Both the position numbers and the translations under genes were made by a program. From contig JAJDCS010000014.1 of the NCBI GenBank assembly GCA_029260715.1, positions 124,001-188,000 on the forward strand: a stretch of DNA of 64,000 nt, read 5' to 3'. This document shows, piece by piece, positions 1 to 7,909 of this stretch. The stretch is from Phycisphaeraceae bacterium. GTDB lineage: Bacteria; Planctomycetota; Phycisphaerae; Phycisphaerales; Phycisphaeraceae. The stretch's first letter is position 1, and the number at the start of each line of letters is the position of its first letter. The notes beneath the pieces are model-generated. The model made no database searches and was not told the DNA's origin. It saw only the letters and a list, made by a program, of their open reading frames with translations.

Positions 1-1062
1 CACACGCTCCACGTCCTCGCCGCGTAAGAAGCCGGTGAAGATGACCTTCCTGCTGATGCCGTGGGTCATGGCCAGGTCCATCACCTGGGGCGCCATGTCA
101 CCGGCGCCGGCGACGACGAATTTCACCTTGTCGAACTTTTCGAGCACCTTCTTGGCGGCTTCGATGAAATACTCAGGGCCTTTCTGCATGGTGATGCGCC
201 CGAGGAACAGGACGATCTTGTCGGTCTTTTTGATCGTGGGCGGTGGGGCGGTGTCTGGCTGCTGGGGTTCACGTTTTTTCACGTCGATGCCGTTGTAGAC
301 CACGTCGATCTTGGCTGGGTCGACGCCGTACCGCTTCTGGACAATGGACTTGGTCATAAAGCTGACGGCGACGACGCGCATGGCCGCGTGCATGCCGCGG
401 CGTTCGATGTCGTACACGCCTTGGTGGACGTGCTCGCCGGCGCGGTCGAATTCGGTGGAGTGGACGTGGACGACCAGTGGCTTGCTGGTGGCGGCGGCCA
501 GGGCCATGCCCGCGGGGAAGGTCATCCAGTCGTGGGCGTGGATCACATCGAACCGCACGCCGCGTGACACTTCCAGGCACAGTTGGGCGTAACGGTAAGC
601 CTCTGTGAGGATATCGCCTTCGTACCCGGACCCGGCGCCGCCTGGGCTGCCTGGGATGTGGGTCTCATAAGACACGGTCCCACCGGGCTGGGTGGTGGTC
701 GTCGTCCAGTGGTCGACCTGTTCTGAATGTAACTGACCCCCCGAAGATTGGTAGGGACTATACATCGCCCCGGCCTGCACGGATTTGAAAGTGACGGTTG
801 AGAATTCGCCCGTTTGTTTGGTTTCTTCCAACTGGAAGGTGTTGACCACGCTCGACCCGGGGCGGCCGCCCCCGTCGGCTTGGCGGGACTGGGGCGACAG
901 CAACTGGACGTGGCTGGTGTACTCCGTGCCGGAGCCCTTGGGCAGGACGAAGGTAATCTGCACGCCCAGGCGGCTCAGCGCTTTGGTTAGCCCGTAACAG
1001 GCTGTGCCCAAACCACCTGCGATGTACGGCGGGAACTCCCAGCCGAGCATAAAGACGTGCAT
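1..1062 (-). CDS. GT4-family glycosyltransferase (glycogen synthase-like), C-terminus cut by window edge
   Basis: The reading frame is open from an ATG at 1062 to base 1 (354 codons), so the protein is truncated by the window. It begins MHVFMLGWEFPPYIAGGLG, the N-terminal donor/acceptor loop typical of GT4/GT5 starch and glycogen synthase-like enzymes. Further on are DVIHAHDWMTFPAG, VVHVHSTEFDR and a second Rossmann domain starting KIVLFLGRITMQKGPEYF, the usual GT-B two-domain order. An insertion of about 60 low-complexity residues (Ser, Thr, Gly, Gln) sits between the N-terminal motif and the HDW motif. An AGGGA sequence 8 nt upstream supports the 1062 start over an in-frame ATG at 1071. The sugar donor and product cannot be told; the family commonly uses ADP- or UDP-glucose. 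Confidence 0.9.
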   Translation of the reverse strand, partial: MHVFMLGWEFPPYIAGGLGTACYGLTKALSRLGVQITFVLPKGSGTEYTSHVQLLSPQSRQADGGGRPGSSVVNTFQLEETKQTGEFSTVTFKSVQAGAMYSPYQSSGGQLHSEQVDHWTTTTTQPGGTVSYETHIPGSPGGAGSGYEGDILTEAYRYAQLCLEVSRGVRFDVIHAHDWMTFPAGMALAAATSKPLVVHVHSTEFDRAGEHVHQGVYDIERRGMHAAMRVVAVSFMTKSIVQKRYGVDPAKIDVVYNGIDVKKREPQQPDTAPPPTIKKTDKIVLFLGRITMQKGPEYFIEAAKKVLEKFDKVKFVVAGAGDMAPQVMDLAMTHGISRKVIFTGFLRGEDVERV

Positions 1063-1156
1063 TGCGATCATCCCTGGCGGTAAACGCCCTTAGTGCCAAC
1101 TAGTTAATATCGTACCCGCATTTTGGGTGAAAGAAAAAAAGACTCGGTTGCTGTGG

Positions 1157-2044
1157 TCACACCGATAACCCCGTCACCCGTCGTTGTCGTACAGCTTCGA
1201 ACAGCAACACCGCCGCCGCGACCGAGGCATTGAGCGAGTCTACCGCGCCGCTGAGCATAGGGATAGACACCCGCTCGATTGGATTGGTCACTGCGGTGTT
1301 AAGAGGCGACGCCCGACCCGCTTGCTCACTGGGAGACGACCAAAAGCTATCCAGACCGCGGTCCTCGGCCCCAATCACGATCGCCAAAGGGCCGGTTAGA
1401 GCCGTGTCTGTATAAGCCGTCGGTGCGTCTGGCAGGGCGGCGACCACTCTCACTGCGTGTTGTCGGATAAACGCCAGGGTTTGTTGAGTCGTAGCGGCCA
1501 CAATCGGCAGGGTGAACACCGCGCCGGTGCTGGCACGGATGGCGTTGGGGTTAAAGGCGTCGACGACGCCTTCGCACACGCATAATCCGTTAGCCCCGGC
1601 CGCCTCGGCGCTTCGGGCCATGGCGCCTAGGTTCCCGGGTTTTTGTGTGCCAGCGGCGATAAGCCACAGCCCAGTCTCGTCCCGCCCCTGGCCCAGGCGC
1701 CCGGCGTCAGCCAGGGTCCACGCGGGCTGCTCGAAAACACCCACCACCCCTTCCGGGTTTTCGCGGTAGGCCAATTTGCTTAGTAGCTCCGGGGTCACGG
1801 TGAACCGCTGGGCTGTCGGCTGGCGGTCAATCCGTTCCAGCACGCCGCCACGGTTTGCCCCGAGCACTTCCGGGCACCAGTACAACTCACAGCAAGTCAG
1901 CCCGGCGGTCAGTGCGCGGGTCACCTCGCGTGTGCCCTCGGCGATGAACAGCCCCGTTTGTTGGCGGTGCCGCTGCTGGCGCAGGCGTCGGGCGGCTTTG
2001 ACGCGGGGGTTGTCCGGGCTGGTTAGGTGTACGGGGTCGGTCAC
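1157..2044 (-). CDS. TrmH/SpoU-family RNA 2'-O-ribose methyltransferase
   Basis: Product of 295 residues from a GTG start at 2044. The N-terminal substrate-binding part (LTSPDNPRVKAARRLRQQR, then GLFIAEGTREV) is the standard SpoU leader. The three SPOUT-knot motifs follow: NLGAMARSAEAAGANG (motif 1), LAIVIGAEDRGLD (motif 2) and VSIPMLSGAVDSLNASVAA (motif 3, with the conserved Asn). About 20 extra residues lie between motifs 2 and 3. The frame stays open to an ATG at 2089 and beyond, but homology begins at the GTG, and the longer forms would run into the divergent gene at 2148. There is no Shine-Dalgarno; a TACACT hexamer ends 7 nt upstream, so the mRNA may be leaderless. Target is probably 23S rRNA or tRNA; which one is not visible. 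Confidence 0.9.
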   Translation of the reverse strand: MTDPVHLTSPDNPRVKAARRLRQQRHRQQTGLFIAEGTREVTRALTAGLTCCELYWCPEVLGANRGGVLERIDRQPTAQRFTVTPELLSKLAYRENPEGVVGVFEQPAWTLADAGRLGQGRDETGLWLIAAGTQKPGNLGAMARSAEAAGANGLCVCEGVVDAFNPNAIRASTGAVFTLPIVAATTQQTLAFIRQHAVRVVAALPDAPTAYTDTALTGPLAIVIGAEDRGLDSFWSSPSEQAGRASPLNTAVTNPIERVSIPMLSGAVDSLNASVAAAVLLFEAVRQRRVTGLSV

Positions 2045-2051
2045 GGCAGGG

Positions 2052-2057
2052 AGTGTA
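2052..2057 (-). promoter_or_regulatory. Possible -10 element for a leaderless trmH-family transcript
   Basis: The minus strand reads TACACT, then 7 nt, then the GTG start at 2044. This is the same spacing seen at the cimA leader peptide, hemW and the ABC ATPase. No good -35 hexamer is visible, so this is weak support on its own. Confidence 0.35.
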
Positions 2058-2147
2058 TCGCAATCCGCACGCGCACCGAAAACAGCCATCGCGTGCTTAC
2101 GCGTGCGGGTATGATGCAGCGCCGGAGCATCCGCCGCGCACCGACCC

Positions 2148-3347
2148 ATGCCCCAATCGACCGCTGACAACCCGACCGTGACCGTAGATCAGCTTCAGCA
2201 GTTGATCGACTTGGTGCGGCGTGGCATGGCGGCGGGTGTGCCGATCGTCGACTACGGCGTGGCTCACGGTGGCTTGGGGCACGTGCCGCCGCCACGGCAC
2301 ACGCGCCTGGTGCAGCGGGGCGGGGTGATCGAGCACTACGATCGGGACTTTGTGGTGCGCGCCGCGGCGGGCGTGGCCATGGGGCAACTCCAAGCGACGC
2401 TGCGCGAGACTAACCAGTTTGTGCCGCTCGACGCGGACACGGACGTGACGCTTGGCGAGGTGGTCGGGCACAACGTGTACGGCCCGCTGCGCGTGGGGTA
2501 CGGGGCGGCGCGCGACTTGCTATTGGGTCTGCGATACGTGGACGGCCAGGGCCGCGATATCCACGTGGGCGGTCGCACGGTCAAGAACGTGGCTGGGTAC
2601 GACGTGACGCGGTTCATGGTCGGCAGCCTCGGCGAGTTGGGGCTTGTTTACGAAGTGACACTGCGCACGAGCGCCATCCCGGAGGTGGGGGTAGCGGTGG
2701 AACTGCGCGTGGATTCACTAGCCTCGCTGGATCGTGTGATGACCGACTTGCTGTTGGGCGATGCGTCGCCGGCGTGGGTGGGCGTGCATTGGGGTGGGGG
2801 CGAGCGTGTGGTGCGCTTGGGTTATTTCGGGCTGCCCAGCGGGTGCGACGCGCAGCGGCGGGCGCTGGAGGGGTTTGTCGATCGTGTGGCGGGTATTGCG
2901 TTCTGCGAGTGGCGAGCGTGCTCGTTGGATCAATACTTTGACGAGCAAGCGGTGGTCCGGCGGTGGCGGCGCGAGGCGACGGCGTTGGTGAAGCTGATTG
3001 TTCCGCCCGCGGTGACCGGGGCGGTGTGTGAGGCGATCCGCGATGCGTGGCCGGGCGATTATTCGCCGGTGATGATTGACGCGCTGCCCATGCACGGGTG
3101 CGTGTTCGCGGGGGGGCGGTTCGATGCGCCCGTTGCAGCCAAGCTCGATCAGATTACGGGTGCATTGGCTGCGGAGCACGGGGGTTTGTGCGTTTGGCAC
3201 GCTCGGCCGGAGGGTTGTGAATCGATCGAGCCGTTCGGGCCGGTGCAGTCGGATTGGGCGTTGTTGGGAAAGATCAAGCAGGCCATGGACCCGTACGGGC
3301 TATTCAACCCCGGTCGGTTTCTACGGGGCGAGGGGGTGACGCGATGA
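2148..3347 (+). CDS. glcE: FAD-binding oxidase, glycolate oxidase GlcE-like
   Basis: Product of 399 residues with a PCMH-type FAD-binding domain (residues ~10-190). Visible motifs are TLGEVVGHNVYGPLRVGYG, DLLLGLRYVDGQGRDIHVGG and VKNVAGYDVTRFMVGSLGELG, the pattern of GlcD/GlcE and related alpha-hydroxyacid oxidases; the last is the FAD pyrophosphate loop. The C-terminus has the family ending LLGKIKQAMDPYGLFNPGRF. It overlaps glcF by ATGA, so the two are translationally coupled. GlcE with GlcF usually form a complex with GlcD, oxidising glycolate or lactate and passing electrons to the quinone pool. No glcD is in this window, so the substrate is an inference. Confidence 0.85.
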   Translation: MPQSTADNPTVTVDQLQQLIDLVRRGMAAGVPIVDYGVAHGGLGHVPPPRHTRLVQRGGVIEHYDRDFVVRAAAGVAMGQLQATLRETNQFVPLDADTDVTLGEVVGHNVYGPLRVGYGAARDLLLGLRYVDGQGRDIHVGGRTVKNVAGYDVTRFMVGSLGELGLVYEVTLRTSAIPEVGVAVELRVDSLASLDRVMTDLLLGDASPAWVGVHWGGGERVVRLGYFGLPSGCDAQRRALEGFVDRVAGIAFCEWRACSLDQYFDEQAVVRRWRREATALVKLIVPPAVTGAVCEAIRDAWPGDYSPVMIDALPMHGCVFAGGRFDAPVAAKLDQITGALAAEHGGLCVWHARPEGCESIEPFGPVQSDWALLGKIKQAMDPYGLFNPGRFLRGEGVTR

Positions 3348-4741
3348 GCGACGCGCCGCCTCATGTGCGCACTGTGAGCGGGCTAGGCGAGCAGGCGGGT
3401 GATGATGCGCAGTTGGCGCGGCCGCTTCCGGTGCTCAAGCTCGACGCGAGCACGTACGGGCGCACGCAGGATTGTGTGCAGTGCGGGCTGTGTTTGCCGG
3501 CGTGCCCGACGTACACCGAGACGGGGCTGGAGGCTGACTCGCCACGCGGGCGCATCCGGCTGATCAAGGGGTTGGCTGACGGGCGGATCGGGCCTACGGA
3601 GCAGGTGACGCGTCACTTGGATTTATGCTTGGACTGCCGGGCTTGCGAGACGGCGTGCCCGTCGGGTGTGGTCTACCACGAATTGATCGAAGCGACGCGC
3701 GCGGCGTTGGAGCCAGTGACACGCCGAGTATCGCCATTTGACGCGTTGCGACGTGGTTTTATTTTTTCGGTGTTGCCGTACGCGGATCGGTTGCGGCTGG
3801 CGACGCTGCCGGTGGCGGTGGCGCAGCGGTTGGGGTTGTGGGAGAGGTTGATTCGGCCGCCTGTGAGCCGCGTGATACCGGGCAGGCTGCTAAGCATGAT
3901 GCGCATGCTGCCGGGTCGTGTGCCGTTGCGTGATGCGCCGTTGGCAACCCACTACCCGGCCAAGCACCCGGAGGGGGTCAAGCGGGCGACGGTGGGGCTG
4001 TTTGGCGGGTGTATCGGGTCGGCGTTGTTTCAGGAGGTGAACCGTCAGACGGTGGCGCTGCTGCAGCACGCGGGCTGCGATGTGGTGGTGCCGCGTGGCC
4101 AGGGGTGCTGCGGGGCGATCCATCACCACAGCGGGCGCGTGGCTGAAGCGAAGGAGTTTGCGCGGGCGAATGTCGCGGCGTTTGGGGGTGACGAGGCGAT
4201 GCCGCCGTTGGATTACATTGTGAACAACGTGGCGGGGTGTGGGGCGATGCTCAAGCAGTATGGGCATTTGTTGGGGGGCGAGTCGTCTGACGGTGAGCGC
4301 GTTGAGGGGTTTGTCGGGCGGGTGCGTGATATTAGCGAGTTGTTGGTTGAGCTTGATTTGCCTGCCCCGGCGCACGCGGTGTCGCCCGGCCACCGTGTGG
4401 TGACGTACCACGACGCTTGCCACCTGGCGCATGCGCAGCGGGTCATGACCGCGCCGCGGCGGTTGTTGAGCCGGGTCAAGGGGCTGGAGGTGATCGACTT
4501 GCCCGAGTCGGACACCTGCTGCGGTGCGGCGGGTACGTACAGCCTGACGCAGCCTGGCATGGCGGCGGCGTTGGGCGGGCGGAAGATCGGGCGTATTCAG
4601 GAGACGGGGGCGCGGGTGTGCGTGACGGGCAACCCCGGCTGTGCGATGCAGATCCAGGGGCACGCCGTGCGGCTGGGGGTTGATTTGGAGGTGGTCCACA
4701 CGGTTACGCTGCTGCACGAGGCGTATTTCGGGCGGCGTTGA
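3344..4741 (+). CDS. glcF: Glycolate oxidase iron-sulfur subunit GlcF-like
   Basis: Product of 465 residues; start ATG 3344 overlaps the glcE stop (ATGA) and has an AGGGGG site upstream. Two ferredoxin-like 4Fe-4S motifs lie near the N-terminus (CVQCGLCLPACPTY and CLDCRACETACPSG). Two CCG domains follow, with GQGCCGAIHHHSG and SDTCCGAAGTYS as their cores, each preceded by a GC or DACH element. This is the standard GlcF/LutA/HdrB-like architecture, carrying electrons from the flavin subunit to the membrane. Length matches GlcF of other bacteria (roughly 400-460 residues). Confidence 0.88.
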   Translation: MSDAPPHVRTVSGLGEQAGDDAQLARPLPVLKLDASTYGRTQDCVQCGLCLPACPTYTETGLEADSPRGRIRLIKGLADGRIGPTEQVTRHLDLCLDCRACETACPSGVVYHELIEATRAALEPVTRRVSPFDALRRGFIFSVLPYADRLRLATLPVAVAQRLGLWERLIRPPVSRVIPGRLLSMMRMLPGRVPLRDAPLATHYPAKHPEGVKRATVGLFGGCIGSALFQEVNRQTVALLQHAGCDVVVPRGQGCCGAIHHHSGRVAEAKEFARANVAAFGGDEAMPPLDYIVNNVAGCGAMLKQYGHLLGGESSDGERVEGFVGRVRDISELLVELDLPAPAHAVSPGHRVVTYHDACHLAHAQRVMTAPRRLLSRVKGLEVIDLPESDTCCGAAGTYSLTQPGMAAALGGRKIGRIQETGARVCVTGNPGCAMQIQGHAVRLGVDLEVVHTVTLLHEAYFGRR

Positions 4742-4767
4742 AATGTTCGCTTGTGCTCGTGCACGGC

Positions 4768-4773
4768 TACAAT
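4768..4773 (+). promoter_or_regulatory. Possible -10 box for a leaderless hemW transcript
   Basis: TACAAT lies exactly 7 nt before the hemW ATG at 4781, which would place the transcription start on or next to the A of the start codon. There is no Shine-Dalgarno sequence in front of hemW. No clear -35 is present. Confidence 0.4.
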
Positions 4774-4780
4774 CCCGGGC

Positions 4781-6034
4781 ATGGGAACCGCTTCATTGCC
4801 TGTTATTAGTGATCAACGCGGTGTCGACAGCGTTGACGGCTGGGGTGCGGGCGGGTTGGCGTCGCAGGGGCCGCCGTTGCCGCTTCGGGGTAAGCCCCGG
4901 ATTGATGGGCTGTACATCCACACGCCGTTTTGCTTCCACAAGTGTCACTACTGTGATTTTTACAGCATCGCCGAGCCGGCGGGGGACGGTGTCAGTCAGT
5001 CTGATCGGCAAGGCGTGTTCACAGAGCGCTTGATTGGCGAGTTGAAGCTCCGCGCCGGGCAGGTGGGGCTTGCGCCGCGCACGATTTTTGTTGGAGGGGG
5101 CACGCCAACGCTGCTGCGGGTTGAGTTGTGGCGTAATTTGCTGGGGGCGCTGGAGGAGACCGGGTGTTTGGGGCGCGTTGAGGAGTTTACGGTGGAGGCG
5201 AACCCGGAGACGGTGTCGCTTGAACTGATGGGCGTGCTCAAGGCTGGCGGGGTGAACCGGGTAAGCGTGGGGGCCCAGTCGTTTGATACGGGGTTGCTCA
5301 AGACGCTAGAGCGATGGCACGACCCGGTGAGCGTGCCCAAGGCGGTAGGCGCGGTGCGCGGGGCGGGGATCGACAATATCAACCTCGATTTGATTTTCGC
5401 GATCCCCGGTCAGACGTTGGCGATGCTCGACGCGGACTTAGACGCGGTGTTGGCGTTGGAGCCGGACCACCTGAGTTGCTACGGCTTGACGTACGAGCCG
5501 AACACGCCGATGACCGCGCGCCTGCGTCGCGGTGAGTTTCGCAGCGCGGACGAGGCGGTAGAGAGGCGGATGTACGGGCGTGTGATCGAGCGCCTCGCGG
5601 GCGCGGGGTACGAGCACTACGAGGTGAGCAACTGGGCTCGCCCCGGGCGGCAGTGCCGCCACAATATGGCTTACTGGGAAAACAGACATTGGCTGGGCAT
5701 CGGCCCGTCGGCGGCGAGCCACATGGACGGTTATCGGTGGAAGAACCTGGCGCATTTGGGGCGGTACATTGCAGACGCCGTAGAGCCGCCCACAGCCGAC
5801 CACGAGCACCTGCCGCCGGACCGCCGGGTGGGTGAGTTGCTCATGTTGCAACTGCGTTTGCTTCGGGGCGTTGGGCGCGGTTGGTTAGACAAGCACCTGT
5901 CGGCTGACGACGCTCGCCATGCCACGATTACGCATCTCGTCGAGATTGAAATGTTGCAGTGGACGCCTACGCACCTGCGGCTGACGCGGGAAGGGCTGTT
6001 TGTGGCGGACGCGGTGATCGCTGAATTGCTCTGA
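4781..6034 (+). CDS. hemW: HemW-type radical SAM protein (coproporphyrinogen oxidase-like)
   Basis: Product of 417 residues from ATG 4781; an in-frame TTG at 4751 is less likely. After a ~45-residue N-terminal tail comes YIHTPFCFHKCHYCDFYS, the CxxxCxxC cluster site of HemW/HemN-like proteins, without the extra cysteine of true HemN. Next are FVGGGTPTLL, FTVEANPETV, NRVSVGAQSF and NLDLIFAIPGQT, the SAM-binding elements in the usual order, and a C-terminal HemN domain with HYEVSNWARPG. HemW is known as a haem chaperone rather than a coproporphyrinogen oxidase. That role would fit the haem-rich oxidase cluster downstream, although the genes are not linked in one operon. Confidence 0.88.
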   Translation: MGTASLPVISDQRGVDSVDGWGAGGLASQGPPLPLRGKPRIDGLYIHTPFCFHKCHYCDFYSIAEPAGDGVSQSDRQGVFTERLIGELKLRAGQVGLAPRTIFVGGGTPTLLRVELWRNLLGALEETGCLGRVEEFTVEANPETVSLELMGVLKAGGVNRVSVGAQSFDTGLLKTLERWHDPVSVPKAVGAVRGAGIDNINLDLIFAIPGQTLAMLDADLDAVLALEPDHLSCYGLTYEPNTPMTARLRRGEFRSADEAVERRMYGRVIERLAGAGYEHYEVSNWARPGRQCRHNMAYWENRHWLGIGPSAASHMDGYRWKNLAHLGRYIADAVEPPTADHEHLPPDRRVGELLMLQLRLLRGVGRGWLDKHLSADDARHATITHLVEIEMLQWTPTHLRLTREGLFVADAVIAELL

Positions 6035-6066
6035 GGTGATACGGATTGGGAGTCGTTTTGAGTCGG

Positions 6067-6123
6067 CGTGTGAGACAGAAGAGACCGCTCCCTGATCCGC
6101 CTGAGGCGGACGGCTCGTAGCGG
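6067..6123. repeat. Dispersed palindromic repeat, copy 1
   Basis: Carries the shared core AGAAGAGACCGCT, CCTGATCCGCCTGAGGCGGA, CGGCTCGT. The centre TCCGCC-TGA-GGCGGA is a perfect 6 bp inverted repeat. It sits between the converging hemW and TPR genes. Near-identical copies are at 48863, 51595 and 52209, all in the same orientation; this copy most resembles the one at 52209 (both preceded by GAGACAGAAG). Confidence 0.85.
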
Positions 6124-6150
6124 GCGACCTGTTATTAATGCAGAGGTGTA

Positions 6151-7593
6151 TTAAGGGCGGGTGCGTTTACTCTTGTATCGCAGGAGGGTGGTGTAGCGTA
6201 GCCATGTCAGGCGGTGGCGCAGGCGTTTGAAGTCTCGGTTTTGGGGTTCGATCCGGCGTGCCCGGTCAAGCCAGTAAGCGGCGCGGCCCCACTGGGCCAG
6301 TTGCAGGTGGGCTTCGATCATGTATTGCAAGGCGGCGATGTAGGGATGTTTGTGGCGTAGCGCGCCTGGCGTTGTGGAGGCGGCGGGTTTTTCGGCCTGC
6401 GACGGCGTGGTGAGTTTTGCGTAGCCCCAGTTGCCCAGATGTATCGCCCCGCGGCAGTAGCGGACGCCGGCTTGGAAGTTGTCGCCCAGGATCAACGCCA
6501 CGCCTTGGTAGAGCAACGCGTAGGCGCGTTGCTGGTCGGTCGGGTCGGGGTGGTCGTCGTCGGTTGGTTTCTTAATCAGCGGGGCCAGGGCGTGTATGGC
6601 TTCTTTGAGCAGGCGCATCTCGATGAGCATGCGTGCCAGTTCGAGTGACTGCCCCGGTGTGTGGCCTTGACGCTGGGTCTCTGACAGCAGATATTTCTTG
6701 GCCAGGGTGGTCTGCTTCCGCCGCCACGCGACTTTGGCCAGGCCCAGGTGCACGCCCGGCCGATCCGGCGCCAGGCGCGCTGCCATTTCCAGCTCCGTCA
6801 CCGCCGCGTCGAGCCGGCCGGCGAGCAGGGACAATTCACCCAGGTGCAAATAGGCGTCGGTGGCGGTGGGGTCCATCTCCAACACGCGGGAGAATTTCTC
6901 GCGTGCTTGGGTGCGTCGGCCCATCTCGGTCAGCAGGTGGCCCAGTTGCAGCAATGTGTCGGTGTCGCCGGGGTCTTCGCGTAGCTGGAGGATGTAGTAG
7001 TGGTTGGCCCGTTCAAGTTGGCCCTTCTGCCAGTAGGCGCGCGCGAGGTTGGCGTGCGCGTCGGGGTAGTGGGGGTCCAGGTGCAGGGTGTGCTGCCAGC
7101 ACCAGACGGCGCGGTCGAGTTGATCTCGCACGACCAGGCTGCGGGCCAAGTGGTCGTAGCACTGGGGGCAGCGGTCGTTGACCTGCTGGGCGAGGTAGAA
7201 CATCAACTCGGCTTGCTCGTGTTCGCCGATCTGGGCGTACGCGGCGATGCGGTAGCAATAAGAAGACTCGTTGTCGGGCTCGAGCTGTTCGAGCGCTTCG
7301 AGGGTGGTGATGGCGTCGTGGGCGCGGTCGCTACGGATCTGCGCGGCGGCCATGTGGGTGAGCACCTCCGCGTCGTCGCCGCGGAGGGTGAGCACCTGGC
7401 GGTAGCTGTCGATGGCTTCGTCGTAGCGGTGGAGCGCTTCGAGGGTTAGCCCCATGCCGAAGTGCCACTCGCTCTGCTGAGGGTTGACGGCCAGTGCCTG
7501 CTTGAGTTCGTCCAGCGCTTTGGTCCACTGGCCGGACTCGTAGAACCGGTAGGCTTTCTCCGCGTGGTGTTCGGCGTTGTTCCAGGGGTTCAT
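6151..7593 (-). CDS. Tetratricopeptide-repeat protein
   Basis: Product of 480 residues, soluble, with no signal peptide. At least eight TPR units can be followed, for example KAYRFYESGQWTKALDELKQ, GMGLTLEALHRYDEAIDSYR, HLARSLVVRDQLDRAVWCW and NLARAYWQKGQLERANHYY. A C-terminal basic segment ends in KSKRTRP. A CPQC pair near residue 165 is within one repeat. ATG 7593 is preferred because GGGTGAG lies just upstream; an in-frame TTG 18 nt earlier is the alternative. It is divergent from the HEAT-repeat lipoprotein. TPR proteins act as interaction scaffolds; no partner can be named from the sequence. Confidence 0.85.
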   Translation of the reverse strand: MNPWNNAEHHAEKAYRFYESGQWTKALDELKQALAVNPQQSEWHFGMGLTLEALHRYDEAIDSYRQVLTLRGDDAEVLTHMAAAQIRSDRAHDAITTLEALEQLEPDNESSYCYRIAAYAQIGEHEQAELMFYLAQQVNDRCPQCYDHLARSLVVRDQLDRAVWCWQHTLHLDPHYPDAHANLARAYWQKGQLERANHYYILQLREDPGDTDTLLQLGHLLTEMGRRTQAREKFSRVLEMDPTATDAYLHLGELSLLAGRLDAAVTELEMAARLAPDRPGVHLGLAKVAWRRKQTTLAKKYLLSETQRQGHTPGQSLELARMLIEMRLLKEAIHALAPLIKKPTDDDHPDPTDQQRAYALLYQGVALILGDNFQAGVRYCRGAIHLGNWGYAKLTTPSQAEKPAASTTPGALRHKHPYIAALQYMIEAHLQLAQWGRAAYWLDRARRIEPQNRDFKRLRHRLTWLRYTTLLRYKSKRTRP

Positions 7594-7909
7594 CAGTCTC
7601 ACCCAAGTCAAAGGTTATCGGGTCTACTTTATCAGATCGGCACGTTTAACCAACCGGGTGTGAGCAAGGGGTGTATCGGCAGGGGGTGGGGTCGGAGAAT
7701 AAATTCACAGGCAAGCAGCGATAATCAGTGGAGAGGCGGGCCGTGGGCGTTTAAGATAAGGGTCGAGGCAGGCTAAACGGAGCGGTTAGCCACAATTGCT
7801 TTCTTGTGCCCGGTTCGGGCGTTAGTCGGTTTTTCAGATGCGTCAAAGCCACTGTTTTAATGATCGTCTACCCCGATTGCGGTGGGGGCTGGGGTGCGTT
7901 AAGCGGGCA
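7594..7909. other. Divergent intergenic region between TPR and HEAT genes
   Basis: About 316 bp that must hold promoters for both divergent genes. No convincing -35/-10 pair was found. A small hairpin GCCCG-GTT-CGGGC lies near 7808-7820 without a T tract directly after it. An in-frame extension of the HEAT gene to 7838 is possible but would put 24 non-hydrophobic residues before the signal peptide. Confidence 0.4.

Noticed and set aside
3890-4717. 275-codon antisense frame inside glcF
   Set aside because: glcF has complete cluster motifs in the other strand; the antisense product has none.
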